Origin: Methanobacterium sp. UBA279
Lineage (GTDB): Archaea > Methanobacteriota > Methanobacteria > Methanobacteriales > Methanobacteriaceae
DNA length: 64,000 bases
Direction of reading: 5' to 3'
Assembly (NCBI GenBank): GCA_002502855.1
Contig: DAQK01000029.1
Location: 11,871-75,870, forward strand
The position numbers were made by a program, and so were the translations under genes. Shown here piece after piece: positions 36,971-45,881 of this stretch (position 1 is the first letter of the stretch; every line of letters starts with the position of its first letter). The notes under the pieces were generated by a model. The model did not search any database. It saw only the letters and a list, made by a program, of their open reading frames with translations, and was not told where the DNA came from.

Positions 36971-38806
36971 ATGACTCTAAACAACACCAGTAACCTACCA
37001 GACAAGCCAGGAGTATACATCTTCAAGGACGCCGAAGAGAAGATACTCTATGTGGGAAAGGCTAAATCCCTGAAGAAACGGGTTAAATCCTACTTTAAGG
37101 ATGAACTGGACTCGGATAAGACCAGGATCATGATGAAGCATTTCCACAGTCTGGAGTACATCATAACCGACACCGAGAAAGAAGCCCTGATTTTAGAGTC
37201 TAACTTAATCAAGAAGTATCTGCCCCGCTACAACATCCGTTTGAAGGATGATAAAAGATACCCCTACGTTAAAATAACCAACGAAGATTTCCCCCGGATA
37301 ATAATAACCCGTAGAATTACCGAAGACGGCTCCTATTATTATGGGCCCTTTACAGATGTAACCCCCCTCCGGAGGATGCTCCGGTTTATCAAGGCACTCT
37401 TCAAGATCAGGGACTGTAAAAACATGGACGGGCCCTGCCTGAACAGCCAGATGGAACTATGCGAGGCCCCCTGTGACGGCCGAATAAGTAAGGAGGACTA
37501 TAATAAACTGATAGACAAGGCTAACCTGTTCTTCCAGGGGAAGTACGGTGAGATCATGGACATCCAGAAGAGGAACATGGAAGAAGCAGCGGCTAACCAT
37601 GAGTATGAGAGGGCGGCGCTTTTAAGGGACCAGATAGCCTCCATCAAGGATATGGTGGAAAGGCAGAAGATAGAGTTCGACCGCAGCCTGGAACAGGATG
37701 TGATAGCCTGCTCTTTAGATGAGGAATTTGCATCAGTGGTCCTCTTCCGGGTGCGGAATGGTAAGATCATAGGTAAGGAGGAGTTCCTCATGAGCGGAGC
37801 CGAAGGAGGGGTAGGTACCCCACAGTCCGTACTATCTGCATTCCTGAAACAGTACTACAGCGGCCCCCAGCAGGTGCCCTCCCAGCTGATCCTGCAGTAC
37901 CATGTAGACGAGGAAGACCTGATTACAGACTGGCTCCAGGAGAAATCAGGAAATGATATTACAATTAAAGTCCCTGAAGAAGGCCTGGAATACCGGCTGG
38001 TTAAGATGGTGGCTAAAAATGCAGATATAGCCCGTAACCAGCAGGAACAGGTGAAGGGAGCGCTTCTGGAGGTGAAGGATTACCTGGGAATTCCCAGGAT
38101 ACCCCGGTACATCGAGGCCTTCGACATCTCCAACATCAGCGGTAAATTAGCGGTGGGGTCCATGGTGGTCTTTGAGGATGGAAAACCTAAAAAGAGCAAC
38201 TACCGGAGATATAAAATTGAAACACCAGGACCCGATGATTACGCCATGATGCGGGAGGTTTTAACCCGTAGATATAAAAAATTAATCAGTGCAGAGTTGA
38301 CCCGTAAAGAAGATACCGGTGAGGTGAACGGAGACACCGCTAAAATGGAAGATCATGCCTTAAAAGAACATACCCGTCCAGACCTCATAGTCATAGACGG
38401 GGGTAAGGGACAGCTTAACACCGCATTACAGGTTTTGAAATCTTTAAACCTCACCAGTATCCCGGTTATTGGCCTTGCCAAGGAATTTGAGCACATCTTC
38501 ATTCCCGGCTTTCCCACTCCCATCATACTTCCCCGGAATTCTAAAGCATTACACCTGCTTATGAGGGTGCGGGACGAAGCCCACCGGTTTGCAGTTACTT
38601 ACCATAAAAAGCTCAGGTCCAAGGAGATAGAAGGCTCAGCACTTGATCATATCCCTGGGGTGGGTCCTAAGCGGAAGTTAAGGCTAATCAGACATTTTGG
38701 TAGTATGGAGAATATTCAAAAAGCCAGCCTTGAGGAAATTGCTGAAGTGGAGGGCATCAGCCAGAAACTGGCACTGTTAATCCACCGAGAACTACAGAAT
38801 AAGTAA
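36971..38806 (+). CDS. uvrC: Excinuclease ABC subunit C
   Basis: This 611-residue UvrC makes the two cuts around a lesion. It has the N-terminal GIY-YIG nuclease (PGVYIFKDAEEKILYVGKAK), a UVR motif (AANHEYERAALLRDQIASIK), the RNase H-like nuclease with FDISNISG and VIDGGKGQL, and a C-terminal double HhH (LDHIPGVGPKRKLRLIRHFG). ATG 36971 is preferred over ATG 36950 because AGGA sits 5 nt before it and PGVY lies at the usual distance. It is divergent from uvrB; the shared region 36704-36970 contains A/T-rich TATA-like sequences. Confidence 0.96.
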   Translation: MTLNNTSNLPDKPGVYIFKDAEEKILYVGKAKSLKKRVKSYFKDELDSDKTRIMMKHFHSLEYIITDTEKEALILESNLIKKYLPRYNIRLKDDKRYPYVKITNEDFPRIIITRRITEDGSYYYGPFTDVTPLRRMLRFIKALFKIRDCKNMDGPCLNSQMELCEAPCDGRISKEDYNKLIDKANLFFQGKYGEIMDIQKRNMEEAAANHEYERAALLRDQIASIKDMVERQKIEFDRSLEQDVIACSLDEEFASVVLFRVRNGKIIGKEEFLMSGAEGGVGTPQSVLSAFLKQYYSGPQQVPSQLILQYHVDEEDLITDWLQEKSGNDITIKVPEEGLEYRLVKMVAKNADIARNQQEQVKGALLEVKDYLGIPRIPRYIEAFDISNISGKLAVGSMVVFEDGKPKKSNYRRYKIETPGPDDYAMMREVLTRRYKKLISAELTRKEDTGEVNGDTAKMEDHALKEHTRPDLIVIDGGKGQLNTALQVLKSLNLTSIPVIGLAKEFEHIFIPGFPTPIILPRNSKALHLLMRVRDEAHRFAVTYHKKLRSKEIEGSALDHIPGVGPKRKLRLIRHFGSMENIQKASLEEIAEVEGISQKLALLIHRELQNK

Positions 38807-38970
38807 GTAAATAGTATCACTGGAGACAAACATCTATAAAAATTATTATAGAAGTTTAATTAGATTTATAACTGTATAGCGATAGATGTTATTTGATTAA
38901 TAACTGGATAGTTAATTAAAAAAAAATGGAATGATAGTAATTTCAACCATCATCCTAAAATTCGATTCAA

Positions 38971-40233
38971 ATGTCTAAAATCAAGATACTAATAGTGGAA
39001 GATGAAAGTATAGTGGCCATGGACATAAAGCACCGGGCTGAAGGCCTGGGCTACCAGGTCATCGGTGTCACTCCCTCCGGTGAAGAAGCCCTGGAGCTGG
39101 TCAGGGAGAATCCACCAGACTTAATCCTCATGGATATAGTGCTTAAAGGGAAAATGGACGGAATAGAAGCTGCACAGAGAATCCACGATGATTTCGATAT
39201 CCCTGTTTTGTACTTAACTGCTTATTCTGACGAGGAAACCCTTAAAAGGGCTAAGATAACCGAACCATTCGGTTACATAATCAAACCCTTCGAGGACAGG
39301 GAACTGCACAGCTCAGTGGAGATAGCCATCTACAAGCACGAGATGGACCGTAAACTTAAAGAAAGTGAAAAATGGCTCTCCACCACCCTGGAAAGTATCG
39401 GTGATGCGGTGATAGCCACCGATAAGGAGGGTGTGATCATCTTCATGAACCCGGTGGCCCGGAAGGTTACTGGCTGGGACCAGGAGGAAGCCATTGGTAA
39501 AACACTGGTAGATGTATTCCAGATAATAAATGAACACACAGGAATCCCCCTGGAAGACCCGGTGACTAAGGTCCTTAAAAGGGACGCCGCAATAGAAATG
39601 AACGACCCTGCTCTACTCATCACCAAGGATGGGACCAGGTTACCCATAGATGATAGCAGCGCCCCTATAAGGGATGAAAATGGGAGTGTAATAGGAGTAG
39701 CCTTTGTATTTCGAGATATAACCGAGCGTAAAAGGGTAGAAAAGGAAAAAGAAGAATTACTCAAGGATAAGGCCAGGGGAGAACTTTCTAATTTTGTATT
39801 AAGTGCACTGCCCGTTTTTGCATCCAACATACCGCCCCAGGTACGGGATAACATAGCCAGAAGCTTCTCGGACCGTTTCGAGAAAAATACGAAGGCCCGG
39901 TTTTTGAAAGACCTTGAAATCTGCCTGGGAAAGGCGGCAAAGACTCCCGAAAATATATTCCGATGTTATATTTCATGGCTTCGGGATTTCTTCTCCAATC
40001 TGGGCATTGAAACAGAATTAACCTATGAAAACAATTCTATACTATTTAAATTCCATAACTGTCCCTGGGTTGATGATACTGAGACCAGTCCCATGTTCTG
40101 TATGATATGCCGGGTCATAGTACTGCGCAGTTTCACCTGGACCAATTTATATGGTAACGTTGAGCAAACCCATTGCCTGGAGGATAGGGATAACTACTGC
40201 AACTTTGAATTTGTGATTAATTATAATGAATAA
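38971..40233 (+). CDS. Response regulator: REC-PAS-methanogen output domain
   Basis: This 420-residue signalling protein has an N-terminal receiver (acidic pair in VEDES, phospho-acceptor Asp55, Lys105), a PAS domain at about 118-250 (STTLESIGDAVIATDKEGVI ... VFRDITERKRVE), and a C-terminal cysteine-containing domain (about 280-420) with CMICRVIVLRSFTW and HCLEDRDNYC, as in the methanogen output domain. No DNA-binding or kinase module is seen, so it probably works by protein contact. A KaiC-like ATPase gene follows 72 nt later and may be its partner. Confidence 0.85.
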   Translation: MSKIKILIVEDESIVAMDIKHRAEGLGYQVIGVTPSGEEALELVRENPPDLILMDIVLKGKMDGIEAAQRIHDDFDIPVLYLTAYSDEETLKRAKITEPFGYIIKPFEDRELHSSVEIAIYKHEMDRKLKESEKWLSTTLESIGDAVIATDKEGVIIFMNPVARKVTGWDQEEAIGKTLVDVFQIINEHTGIPLEDPVTKVLKRDAAIEMNDPALLITKDGTRLPIDDSSAPIRDENGSVIGVAFVFRDITERKRVEKEKEELLKDKARGELSNFVLSALPVFASNIPPQVRDNIARSFSDRFEKNTKARFLKDLEICLGKAAKTPENIFRCYISWLRDFFSNLGIETELTYENNSILFKFHNCPWVDDTETSPMFCMICRVIVLRSFTWTNLYGNVEQTHCLEDRDNYCNFEFVINYNE

Positions 40234-40305
40234 CTTTTTAAATACAGATTAAAATATTATATCTATAGAACTTTCATTAATCATCAGTTAAAGGGAGTGG
40301 TAATA

Positions 40306-41013
40306 TTGAAAAGGATAAATACAGGAATAGAAGGTATAGATGAATTCACCAACGGATTTCCAGAAGGAAGAACTCTTCTTATAACTGGTGATGCCGGATC
40401 TGGAAAGACTATCCTCGGACTACAGTTTGCCTATACTTGCTGTCTTCAAAACCTTAAAACTGCTTATATAACCACTGAAGAAGATGCTGAAGATTTATAC
40501 ATCCAGAGCGAAGCATTCAACTGGGATATTAAAGACTGCACAGATAAAGGAATGTTGAAATTCGTAGAACTCGCGAAAATACGGGCGGAGGTAACCGAGG
40601 CAGAGGTGAAGATTGAAATAGATTCCATGAAGGGAAACTTCGCCAAGCTCCTGGAAATAATACCAGAAGACACCGAAGCCTTAATTATAGATAATATCGG
40701 CAGTTACACCGCAAAACTAACCCCTTATGACTTCCGCTCCCGACTAGACCTCCTGGTCTATGAACTCAAAAAAAGGAACATAACTGCTTTAATCATATTA
40801 GACAGCGCCACCTCTTATGAATTCAATGAAATAGCTTTATACTCTGTCTATGGGGCTATCAAATTAATGAAACGGGAAAACCCCTACACCGGCCGTAGAG
40901 AGAGGGTGATGGACGTGGTGAAAATGAGAAGCACCAAAACACCCACCCAGTTTTTAACCTACGAGATAGGCCCTACTGGAATCGAGATCAACTCGGCCAT
41001 TAATTTAAAATAA
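40306..41013 (+). CDS. KaiC/RAD55-like RecA-superfamily ATPase
   Basis: This 235-residue single-domain KaiC-like ATPase has the N-terminal INTGIEGIDEFTNGFPEGRT, Walker A TGDAGSGKT and Walker B ALIIDNIGS. TTG 40306 is preferred because GGGAGTGG at 40293-40300 lies 5 nt before it. Members of this group often pair with receiver or PAS proteins in archaeal signal transduction, and the gene directly upstream encodes one. A role in DNA recombination is possible but less likely given the context. Confidence 0.82.
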   Translation: MKRINTGIEGIDEFTNGFPEGRTLLITGDAGSGKTILGLQFAYTCCLQNLKTAYITTEEDAEDLYIQSEAFNWDIKDCTDKGMLKFVELAKIRAEVTEAEVKIEIDSMKGNFAKLLEIIPEDTEALIIDNIGSYTAKLTPYDFRSRLDLLVYELKKRNITALIILDSATSYEFNEIALYSVYGAIKLMKRENPYTGRRERVMDVVKMRSTKTPTQFLTYEIGPTGIEINSAINLK

Positions 41014-41166
41014 GGATTAATCCCATAACTATTTTTTTCTTAAACTTCCCCATGAACAGTTTCATCTTCCTTTCCAATTAATCGACCCCCATTTTTAGGA
41101 AAATTTATTCTATTTGCAAGAATTCTATAATACTCTTATGTTTAATTATAGTTTAAGAAAATCAGA

Positions 41167-42627
41167 TCATAACAATGAGAAAGTGTTTAACGGTATGTAA
41201 ATAACATTCTTTTTTTTGGTTGTTTTCATGGTTGCATTTGAAATCAATACACCATATCCTGATTTATATTTATCCATTGCTTTTTTAACCTGTTTGGGAT
41301 TTTTATTCCCAACCCCCACCTCCACAGGTATCACAGTGCCATCAATATTTTCTAATAAGAAATCAACACCACCCTTTTGTGAATCATAAAATATTCCCCG
41401 GGGTATATGCATGGTTTCTTTCATTTTAAAAAATTGAGATGCGACCAAATTCTCCGTTAACACTCCTAAAAAGTTCCTATCACCTGGTGGGGCGTATCTA
41501 CCAAATTTAAAATTTATGGCCGCCTTAAGGGAAGGACTTAAAAAATAATATTTCCATGATTTTCTTACAATTTTCCCGGCGCTGCCATAAGGCAGTATAC
41601 TGAATATTAAATGAGTTTTTTCCAGGACATCTAAGATGGTTTTAACTGAAGATGAGGAAACACCCAATGACTTGGCTAACTTGGCCTGTGAAGTCTCTCC
41701 CGATTTTTGTAGAGCTAAAAATAATATGATGTTTAAAATGGTGCTGCTTGTTTCTGTCTTGAAAGACTGTAAAATAAAAATATCTTTCTGTATCACCTTT
41801 TCCACCATATCAAATATTCCTTCATATAATTCTATATTATCTAAATTCAGTCCGAATGGGAACCCTCCACAGCATAGATAATTTTCCCACTCCTTCTTCA
41901 GGGATTTACTTAATTTCACGCTTTCTTTTAAGAATTCATTTTCTAATTTGGCCATTTTCTCCACAGAGTCTTTATCGCCTTTAAAAATTAAATCCAACAA
42001 AAATCCAGATGCTTCTTGAGGTGGTTGAATACCACGTTTTAAAGTAAGGTATTCCGAAAAGTTCATGGGATATATGGCTTCTTTTCTAGCCCTACGGGCA
42101 GCATCTGCATTTATCTCTAAATTTAATGCAGACGATCCAGTGAATATCGTGAAAATATTATTGCTGTTATCATATATTATTTTACCAACTAAAGACCAGT
42201 TTTTATCGTAATGGGATTCATCTACTAATATAAAAACATCTTCATCTAAATTTACCATGGATGATCCATGTATTTCATTTACGAAAACATCGATTACATC
42301 GATTAACCTCCCCCCAAAATATGCTCTCAACTCGTCAACAGATAAATAAAGAACTCTATTCTGCTCTATTTTCTTTTCATTGATTAAGTGATCATATATT
42401 TGGAAGAGAATAGTCGTTTTTCCTAAACCTCTTAAACCCGGCATTATTATAAACCTATTTTCTTTAGAACCGTTTAAAAATTCATCAACATATCCCTCAA
42501 TTCTGTAATAACCATCCCTATAGCTTAATTGTTTCCCATCCCTCGTAATTCTGTCTTCTGATAATTTTGGGGCATTTCTAATCTTTGCAAGAACATAATC
42601 CACTAGAAATTCTTTTTCCAAAACCAT
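41167..42627 (-). CDS. Archaeal AAA ATPase with DUF4143-like C-terminus
   Basis: This 486-residue protein is paralogous to the truncated gene at 1-1128. It has Walker A (GLRGLGKTTILFQI), Walker B (VFILVDESHYDKNW), sensor (FTGSSALNLEINADAARRAR), winged helix (QAKLAKSLGVSSSSVKTILD) and a C-terminal nuclease-like domain with GVDFLLENIDGTVIPVEVGV, which resembles an E-x-K-less restriction fold. Function is unknown; such ATPases are numerous and mobile in archaea. Three palindromes at a 34-bp period cover its promoter. It sits alone among core genes, so it may have moved in as a unit with its operators. Confidence 0.88.
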   Translation of the reverse strand: MVLEKEFLVDYVLAKIRNAPKLSEDRITRDGKQLSYRDGYYRIEGYVDEFLNGSKENRFIIMPGLRGLGKTTILFQIYDHLINEKKIEQNRVLYLSVDELRAYFGGRLIDVIDVFVNEIHGSSMVNLDEDVFILVDESHYDKNWSLVGKIIYDNSNNIFTIFTGSSALNLEINADAARRARKEAIYPMNFSEYLTLKRGIQPPQEASGFLLDLIFKGDKDSVEKMAKLENEFLKESVKLSKSLKKEWENYLCCGGFPFGLNLDNIELYEGIFDMVEKVIQKDIFILQSFKTETSSTILNIILFLALQKSGETSQAKLAKSLGVSSSSVKTILDVLEKTHLIFSILPYGSAGKIVRKSWKYYFLSPSLKAAINFKFGRYAPPGDRNFLGVLTENLVASQFFKMKETMHIPRGIFYDSQKGGVDFLLENIDGTVIPVEVGVGNKNPKQVKKAMDKYKSGYGVLISNATMKTTKKKNVIYIPLNTFSLL

Positions 42628-42641
42628 AATTTTAACTCCAT

Positions 42642-42731
42642 CTTATTCTTTGTGGAGAATAAGCTTTTATATATATTTATTCTTTGTAACGAACAAGTAT
42701 TTATAAGTACTTATTCTTTCCAGCGAACAAA
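42642..42731 (-). promoter_or_regulatory. Three phased palindromic operators of the second ATPase gene
   Basis: Palindromes of 22 bp (7-8-7) lie at 42642-42663, 42676-42697 and 42710-42731, exactly 34 bp apart. The first is perfect (CTTATTC ... GAATAAG). The other two read TTTATTC...GAACAAG and CTTATTC...GAACAAA. The TATA-like element TATATATAAAA (minus strand, about 42664-42675) lies between the first and second. The ATG is at 42627. The layout equals that at 1137-1224, with unrelated half-site sequence. Confidence 0.75.
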
Positions 42732-42833
42732 CGTTAAAAAAAATTCTACATATCTAAAAATTTTAAAATAAAGAATAAGAAAATTTTAAAACAAAAAATT
42801 GAGTAAAAAAATTGTTTAGACCTTAATCGGGTC

Positions 42834-43862
42834 TTAGAACTTCTTCAAAACAGCCAAAATCAGCTTCACCGAGTTTTCCACATCATCCAGGTTCACCACA
42901 CTTACCGGGGTGTGTATGTACTTGCTGGCTGGTGAGATAACCCCTGTAGGTATCCCTGCACGGGTGAGGTGTATGGATGTGGCGTCGGTGGTTCCTCCGT
43001 CACTAACTTCCACCTGGTAGGGTATCTCCTCTTCTTGGGCCGTGGATATCAGGAGATCTTTTACCTTTGAAGGGGTTATGAGCCCCCGTCCGCTGGCATC
43101 AGTAAGTATTATAGCCGGGCCTTTGCCAGCCATGGATGGTGCTTCGTCTTCCTTGATTTCGGGATGGTCTCCGGAGATGGTTACATCCAGAACCAGTGCC
43201 ATGTCCGGGTTTATGCTGAATGCACTGGTTTTAGCTCCTTTAAGGCCTACTTCTTCCTGGACGGTGCCCACACCATAGACTGTGGCGTCTGTTTCCGCTT
43301 TCTTTAATACTTCGATGAGTATGGCGCAGCCCACCCTGTTGTCCATTGCTTTACCCATAACCAGGCCGTTTCTCAGTTCTTCAAACTCCTGTTTGATTAT
43401 TATGGGATCTCCCACACTGACCAGTTCTTCTGCCTCTTCCTTATCCTTGGCACCGATATCGATGAACATGTTTTCATATTTCAGGATCTGCTTCTTTTCA
43501 GATTCCTTCATCTTATGCGGTGGTTTGGAACCTATAACCCCGGTTACATTTCCCTGGGATGACTGGATGTAAACCGTCTGGTTTAGAAGCATCTGATCAT
43601 TTATTCCCCCGATTTTTGAAAACTTGATGAAACCCTTTTTGTCAATATACCTTACCATAAGCCCTATTTCATCCATATGGGCTGCTAGCATTATCTTTTT
43701 GCCGTTGGGTTTGCCGTTCTTCCTGGCTATCAGGTTACCCAGCTGGTCTACCTCTATTTCATCTACATGGTCCTTTAATTCTGTTATCATTAAATCCCGT
43801 ACGTCATCTTCAAAACCAGATATTCCTGGTGCGTTTGAGAGTTTTTCTAGTAAATCTTTCAT
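42834..43862 (-). CDS. M42-family metallo-aminopeptidase
   Basis: This 342-residue enzyme is a dinuclear-metal aminopeptidase of the M42 (TET/FrvX) family, which assembles into large dodecamers that finish peptide breakdown after the proteasome. Metal and catalytic blocks are visible: MLAAHMDEIGLMV, MGKAMDNRVGCAI, VGTVQEEVGLKGA, VLDVTISGDHPEI and the C-terminal SKYIHTPVSVVN. The length is normal. It is monocistronic by appearance, 76 nt upstream of a small membrane protein gene on the same strand. Confidence 0.92.
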   Translation of the reverse strand: MKDLLEKLSNAPGISGFEDDVRDLMITELKDHVDEIEVDQLGNLIARKNGKPNGKKIMLAAHMDEIGLMVRYIDKKGFIKFSKIGGINDQMLLNQTVYIQSSQGNVTGVIGSKPPHKMKESEKKQILKYENMFIDIGAKDKEEAEELVSVGDPIIIKQEFEELRNGLVMGKAMDNRVGCAILIEVLKKAETDATVYGVGTVQEEVGLKGAKTSAFSINPDMALVLDVTISGDHPEIKEDEAPSMAGKGPAIILTDASGRGLITPSKVKDLLISTAQEEEIPYQVEVSDGGTTDATSIHLTRAGIPTGVISPASKYIHTPVSVVNLDDVENSVKLILAVLKKF

Positions 43863-43937
43863 GGTTTTAACCTCGATTTTGTGACAATTTAATCTAAATT
43901 AAAAAAAATAATCCATAAAAAAAGATAAAATCTTCAA

Positions 43938-44159
43938 TTACAGGGATTTTATTAAAATTAGAAGACCGATGAGTATGATTAATATAGGCCCTGCCTGTTC
44001 CTGTATAATGGAGAAGGGTATGATTCCCACATTCACCCCGTACCATACCAGGCCAATAACCAGGAGGAGTATGCTAATGTATATTCCCCATTTATTCCTC
44101 TTTCTTTTGGGTTTATTGTAAGGGGTTTCTTCCATGTTTATACCTGTATCTTCTTTCAT
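43938..44159 (-). CDS. Small two-TM protein (LiaI/LiaF-type transmembrane region)
   Basis: This 73-residue protein has a basic N-terminal stretch (KPKRKRNKWG) and two hydrophobic segments, IYISILLLVIGLVWYGVNVG (about 26-45) and AGPILIILIGLLILIKSL (about 56-73). This hairpin resembles the LiaI/LiaF/DUF5668 transmembrane region found in envelope-stress proteins of bacteria and some archaea. The cytoplasmic N-terminus is inferred from the positive charges. Function unknown. Confidence 0.65.
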   Translation of the reverse strand: MKEDTGINMEETPYNKPKRKRNKWGIYISILLLVIGLVWYGVNVGIIPFSIIQEQAGPILIILIGLLILIKSL

Positions 44160-44218
44160 AACTATCCCTTCAATATGCTTTTTTTTAATCTCTAATCAAT
44201 TTTAAACAACTCAATGGA

Positions 44219-44350
44219 CCAGAGTTACAGTGTAGTAGTGTCACCAGGACTAAACTTTGTCACCAGGATTACGGTGTAGTTGTCACCAGAACTATGGTGT
44301 AGTGTCACCATTACGGTGCATTTGTCACCAGGATTACTGTGTAGCTGTGA
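44219..44350 (-). repeat. Decaying tandem copies of a gene's 3' end (TVILVTxxP-stop)
   Basis: About five imperfect units of 20-36 bp containing GTCACCAGGATTACGGTGTAGT or variants run from 44219 to 44350. The rightmost is the true 3' end of the pilin gene (SYTVILVTNAP-stop); others read HYTIVLVTTTP-stop and SLVLVTLL on the minus strand. The terminal codons and stop have thus been copied downstream several times and then mutated. Confidence 0.7.
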
Positions 44351-44715
44351 CGGTTGGTTTGTAGATATAACTTTGAATCACTAAAACTAGTTGAATCATA
44401 GCCACTACTGGCTAATGAGTTTTTGATACTATTTAATATGGTTTCATTTATGGATTCAACAGAACTGGAGAATCGTACTTCGATAGTTACGTCGTCTTCA
44501 CCATTCATATCAACACCGGTGACTCTAACTGGCTGCATCTGTGGATTTATTATAGATGCGTAGGTGGTGCCGTTTTCCGCCCCCATTTTTACAGACAAAG
44601 CTACTGAATTGAGTTCACTCTCATTGGCCACGACCCAACCAAAGGCTATAACTATGAACATCACTATAGCTGCTATAAGAATGTATTCTACAGAAATTTG
44701 TCCTCTTTGATCCAT
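44311..44715 (-). CDS. Class III signal peptide (type IV pilin-like) protein
   Basis: This 134-residue exported protein starts MDQRGQISVEYILIAAIVMF, the class III signal QXSXEXXXL followed by the hydrophobic assembly helix. The prepilin peptidase cuts before the Gln. The remainder (AENGTTYASIINPQMQPVRV onward) is a polar, extracellular beta-rich head. ATG 44727 (MIDK) is possible, but AAAGGA directly abuts it, so ATG 44715 is preferred. It diverges from the exported-protein cluster 44975-49560. Its last codons are repeated downstream. Confidence 0.8.
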   Translation of the reverse strand: MDQRGQISVEYILIAAIVMFIVIAFGWVVANESELNSVALSVKMGAENGTTYASIINPQMQPVRVTGVDMNGEDDVTIEVRFSSSVESINETILNSIKNSLASSGYDSTSFSDSKLYLQTNRHSYTVILVTNAP

Positions 44716-44815
44716 TTTATCGATCATTCCTTTGTATATACTCCTCTATATCTTTTTGGATTAAAACCGGATATTTCATACAAATCGATTATTAAGTAAT
44801 ACAGAGCTCTCAAAA

Positions 44816-44855
44816 CCTATATATATTATTATAAACCGATATATATTATTATAAA
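44816..44855. repeat. 20-bp tandem repeat containing a TATA element (divergent promoter)
   Basis: Two tandem copies, 44816-44835 and 44836-44855, differ only at one base (CCTAT or CCGAT followed by ATATATTATTATAAA). Each contains a good TATA-box candidate. They sit between the divergent pilin gene (44715) and the exported-protein gene (44975), so they may give two start sites to one or both operons. Confidence 0.5.
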
Positions 44856-44974
44856 ACAAAAGAAATTATATTACCAAATAATTTAGAAAATAGAAGGATT
44901 TGTCTTGGAAAAAGAGTATGTTTAATGTGTGGGAAAAATTTAGAGGTTAAAAAATATCATCCTGGAGATTAAGT

Positions 44975-45868
44975 ATGGGGTTTTTGGATGATGATTCAAG
45001 GGGATTTCTACTCTCCATGGACCTTCTGATAGCTATTATTCCACTTACCATCGTAATGGGTATGATGGTCGCTGATATGGATAATGTGCTCTACACGGTT
45101 CAAAGCAGTGTCTATCAAAGTTCACTGGAAAGAGTAGGAGCGGACACGGTTAATACCCTAATTAAAACTTCCGGAAGCCCGTATAACTGGGAAGAGATTG
45201 GAAATCCACAGGTAACTGGTCTGGCCAAATATGACATTATGAAGAAAGCCCCTGAAGCTAATTATCTGTCGCCATTTAAACTGGCCGGTGTCAAGGTATC
45301 TGATATTACTAATTTAACCGGCTCAGGGTATGGTTTCTATTTAAAAATTACCACCGTAGATGGGAATAATGTAGTTAAAGCGATGGGAACCGAATCCTCT
45401 GTACCTGATGTTCCTAATGTTGTAAGGATTGAAAGGATAGTTTTAAGTTCCAATCTTGAGATAATTACTTCTTTAAAGGATTTGATCAGAGATGCGGGTC
45501 AGCCAAGAACTTATACAACTAATTTTCCAACAAACGATTATACTATAGATGCTTATGATTACTGGGTTTTGATTATTAATCGAGGATACGACTCTGCTAC
45601 AGTAGACGTGAATAATAATAATGTAATACCATCTAACGATGTTAATCAACATATAACTGAGATAAAAGAGCCGATAAATGAAACTTACATGAAAAATTTT
45701 ACCTATTTCGATGATAATGTTGTAAATGTTAGAACAGTAAGTAATCCTGGGGCTTCTATGGATGTGTATGTAATAAGAGCGCCTAAAGGAACCCCCCGTG
45801 ATGATATTAACTTAGAAAATACAAAATTAAAACAATGCAGGTTTGTATTCTTTATATGGACTGTTTAA
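44975..45868 (+). CDS. Exported pilus-like cluster protein 1
   Basis: This 297-residue protein has a short charged N-terminus DDDSRGF directly followed by a hydrophobic helix (LLSMDLLIAIIPLTIVMGMM) and then an extracellular-looking head rich in Asn and Thr (NNNNVIPSNDVNQ). The RGF-x3-MDLLIA pattern resembles minor pilins in related clusters, but the exact QXSXE motif is missing. The next gene starts 13 nt after it. No family assignment is possible from memory; an archaeal pseudopilin or adhesion component is inferred from neighbours. Confidence 0.65.
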   Translation: MGFLDDDSRGFLLSMDLLIAIIPLTIVMGMMVADMDNVLYTVQSSVYQSSLERVGADTVNTLIKTSGSPYNWEEIGNPQVTGLAKYDIMKKAPEANYLSPFKLAGVKVSDITNLTGSGYGFYLKITTVDGNNVVKAMGTESSVPDVPNVVRIERIVLSSNLEIITSLKDLIRDAGQPRTYTTNFPTNDYTIDAYDYWVLIINRGYDSATVDVNNNNVIPSNDVNQHITEIKEPINETYMKNFTYFDDNVVNVRTVSNPGASMDVYVIRAPKGTPRDDINLENTKLKQCRFVFFIWTV

Positions 45869-45881
45869 AAAATATTAGGCG

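Noticed and set aside
44219..44350. Possible CRISPR array
   Set aside because: Units are irregular, lack uniform spacers and derive from the 3' end of the neighbouring pilin gene; a decayed tandem duplication explains them better.
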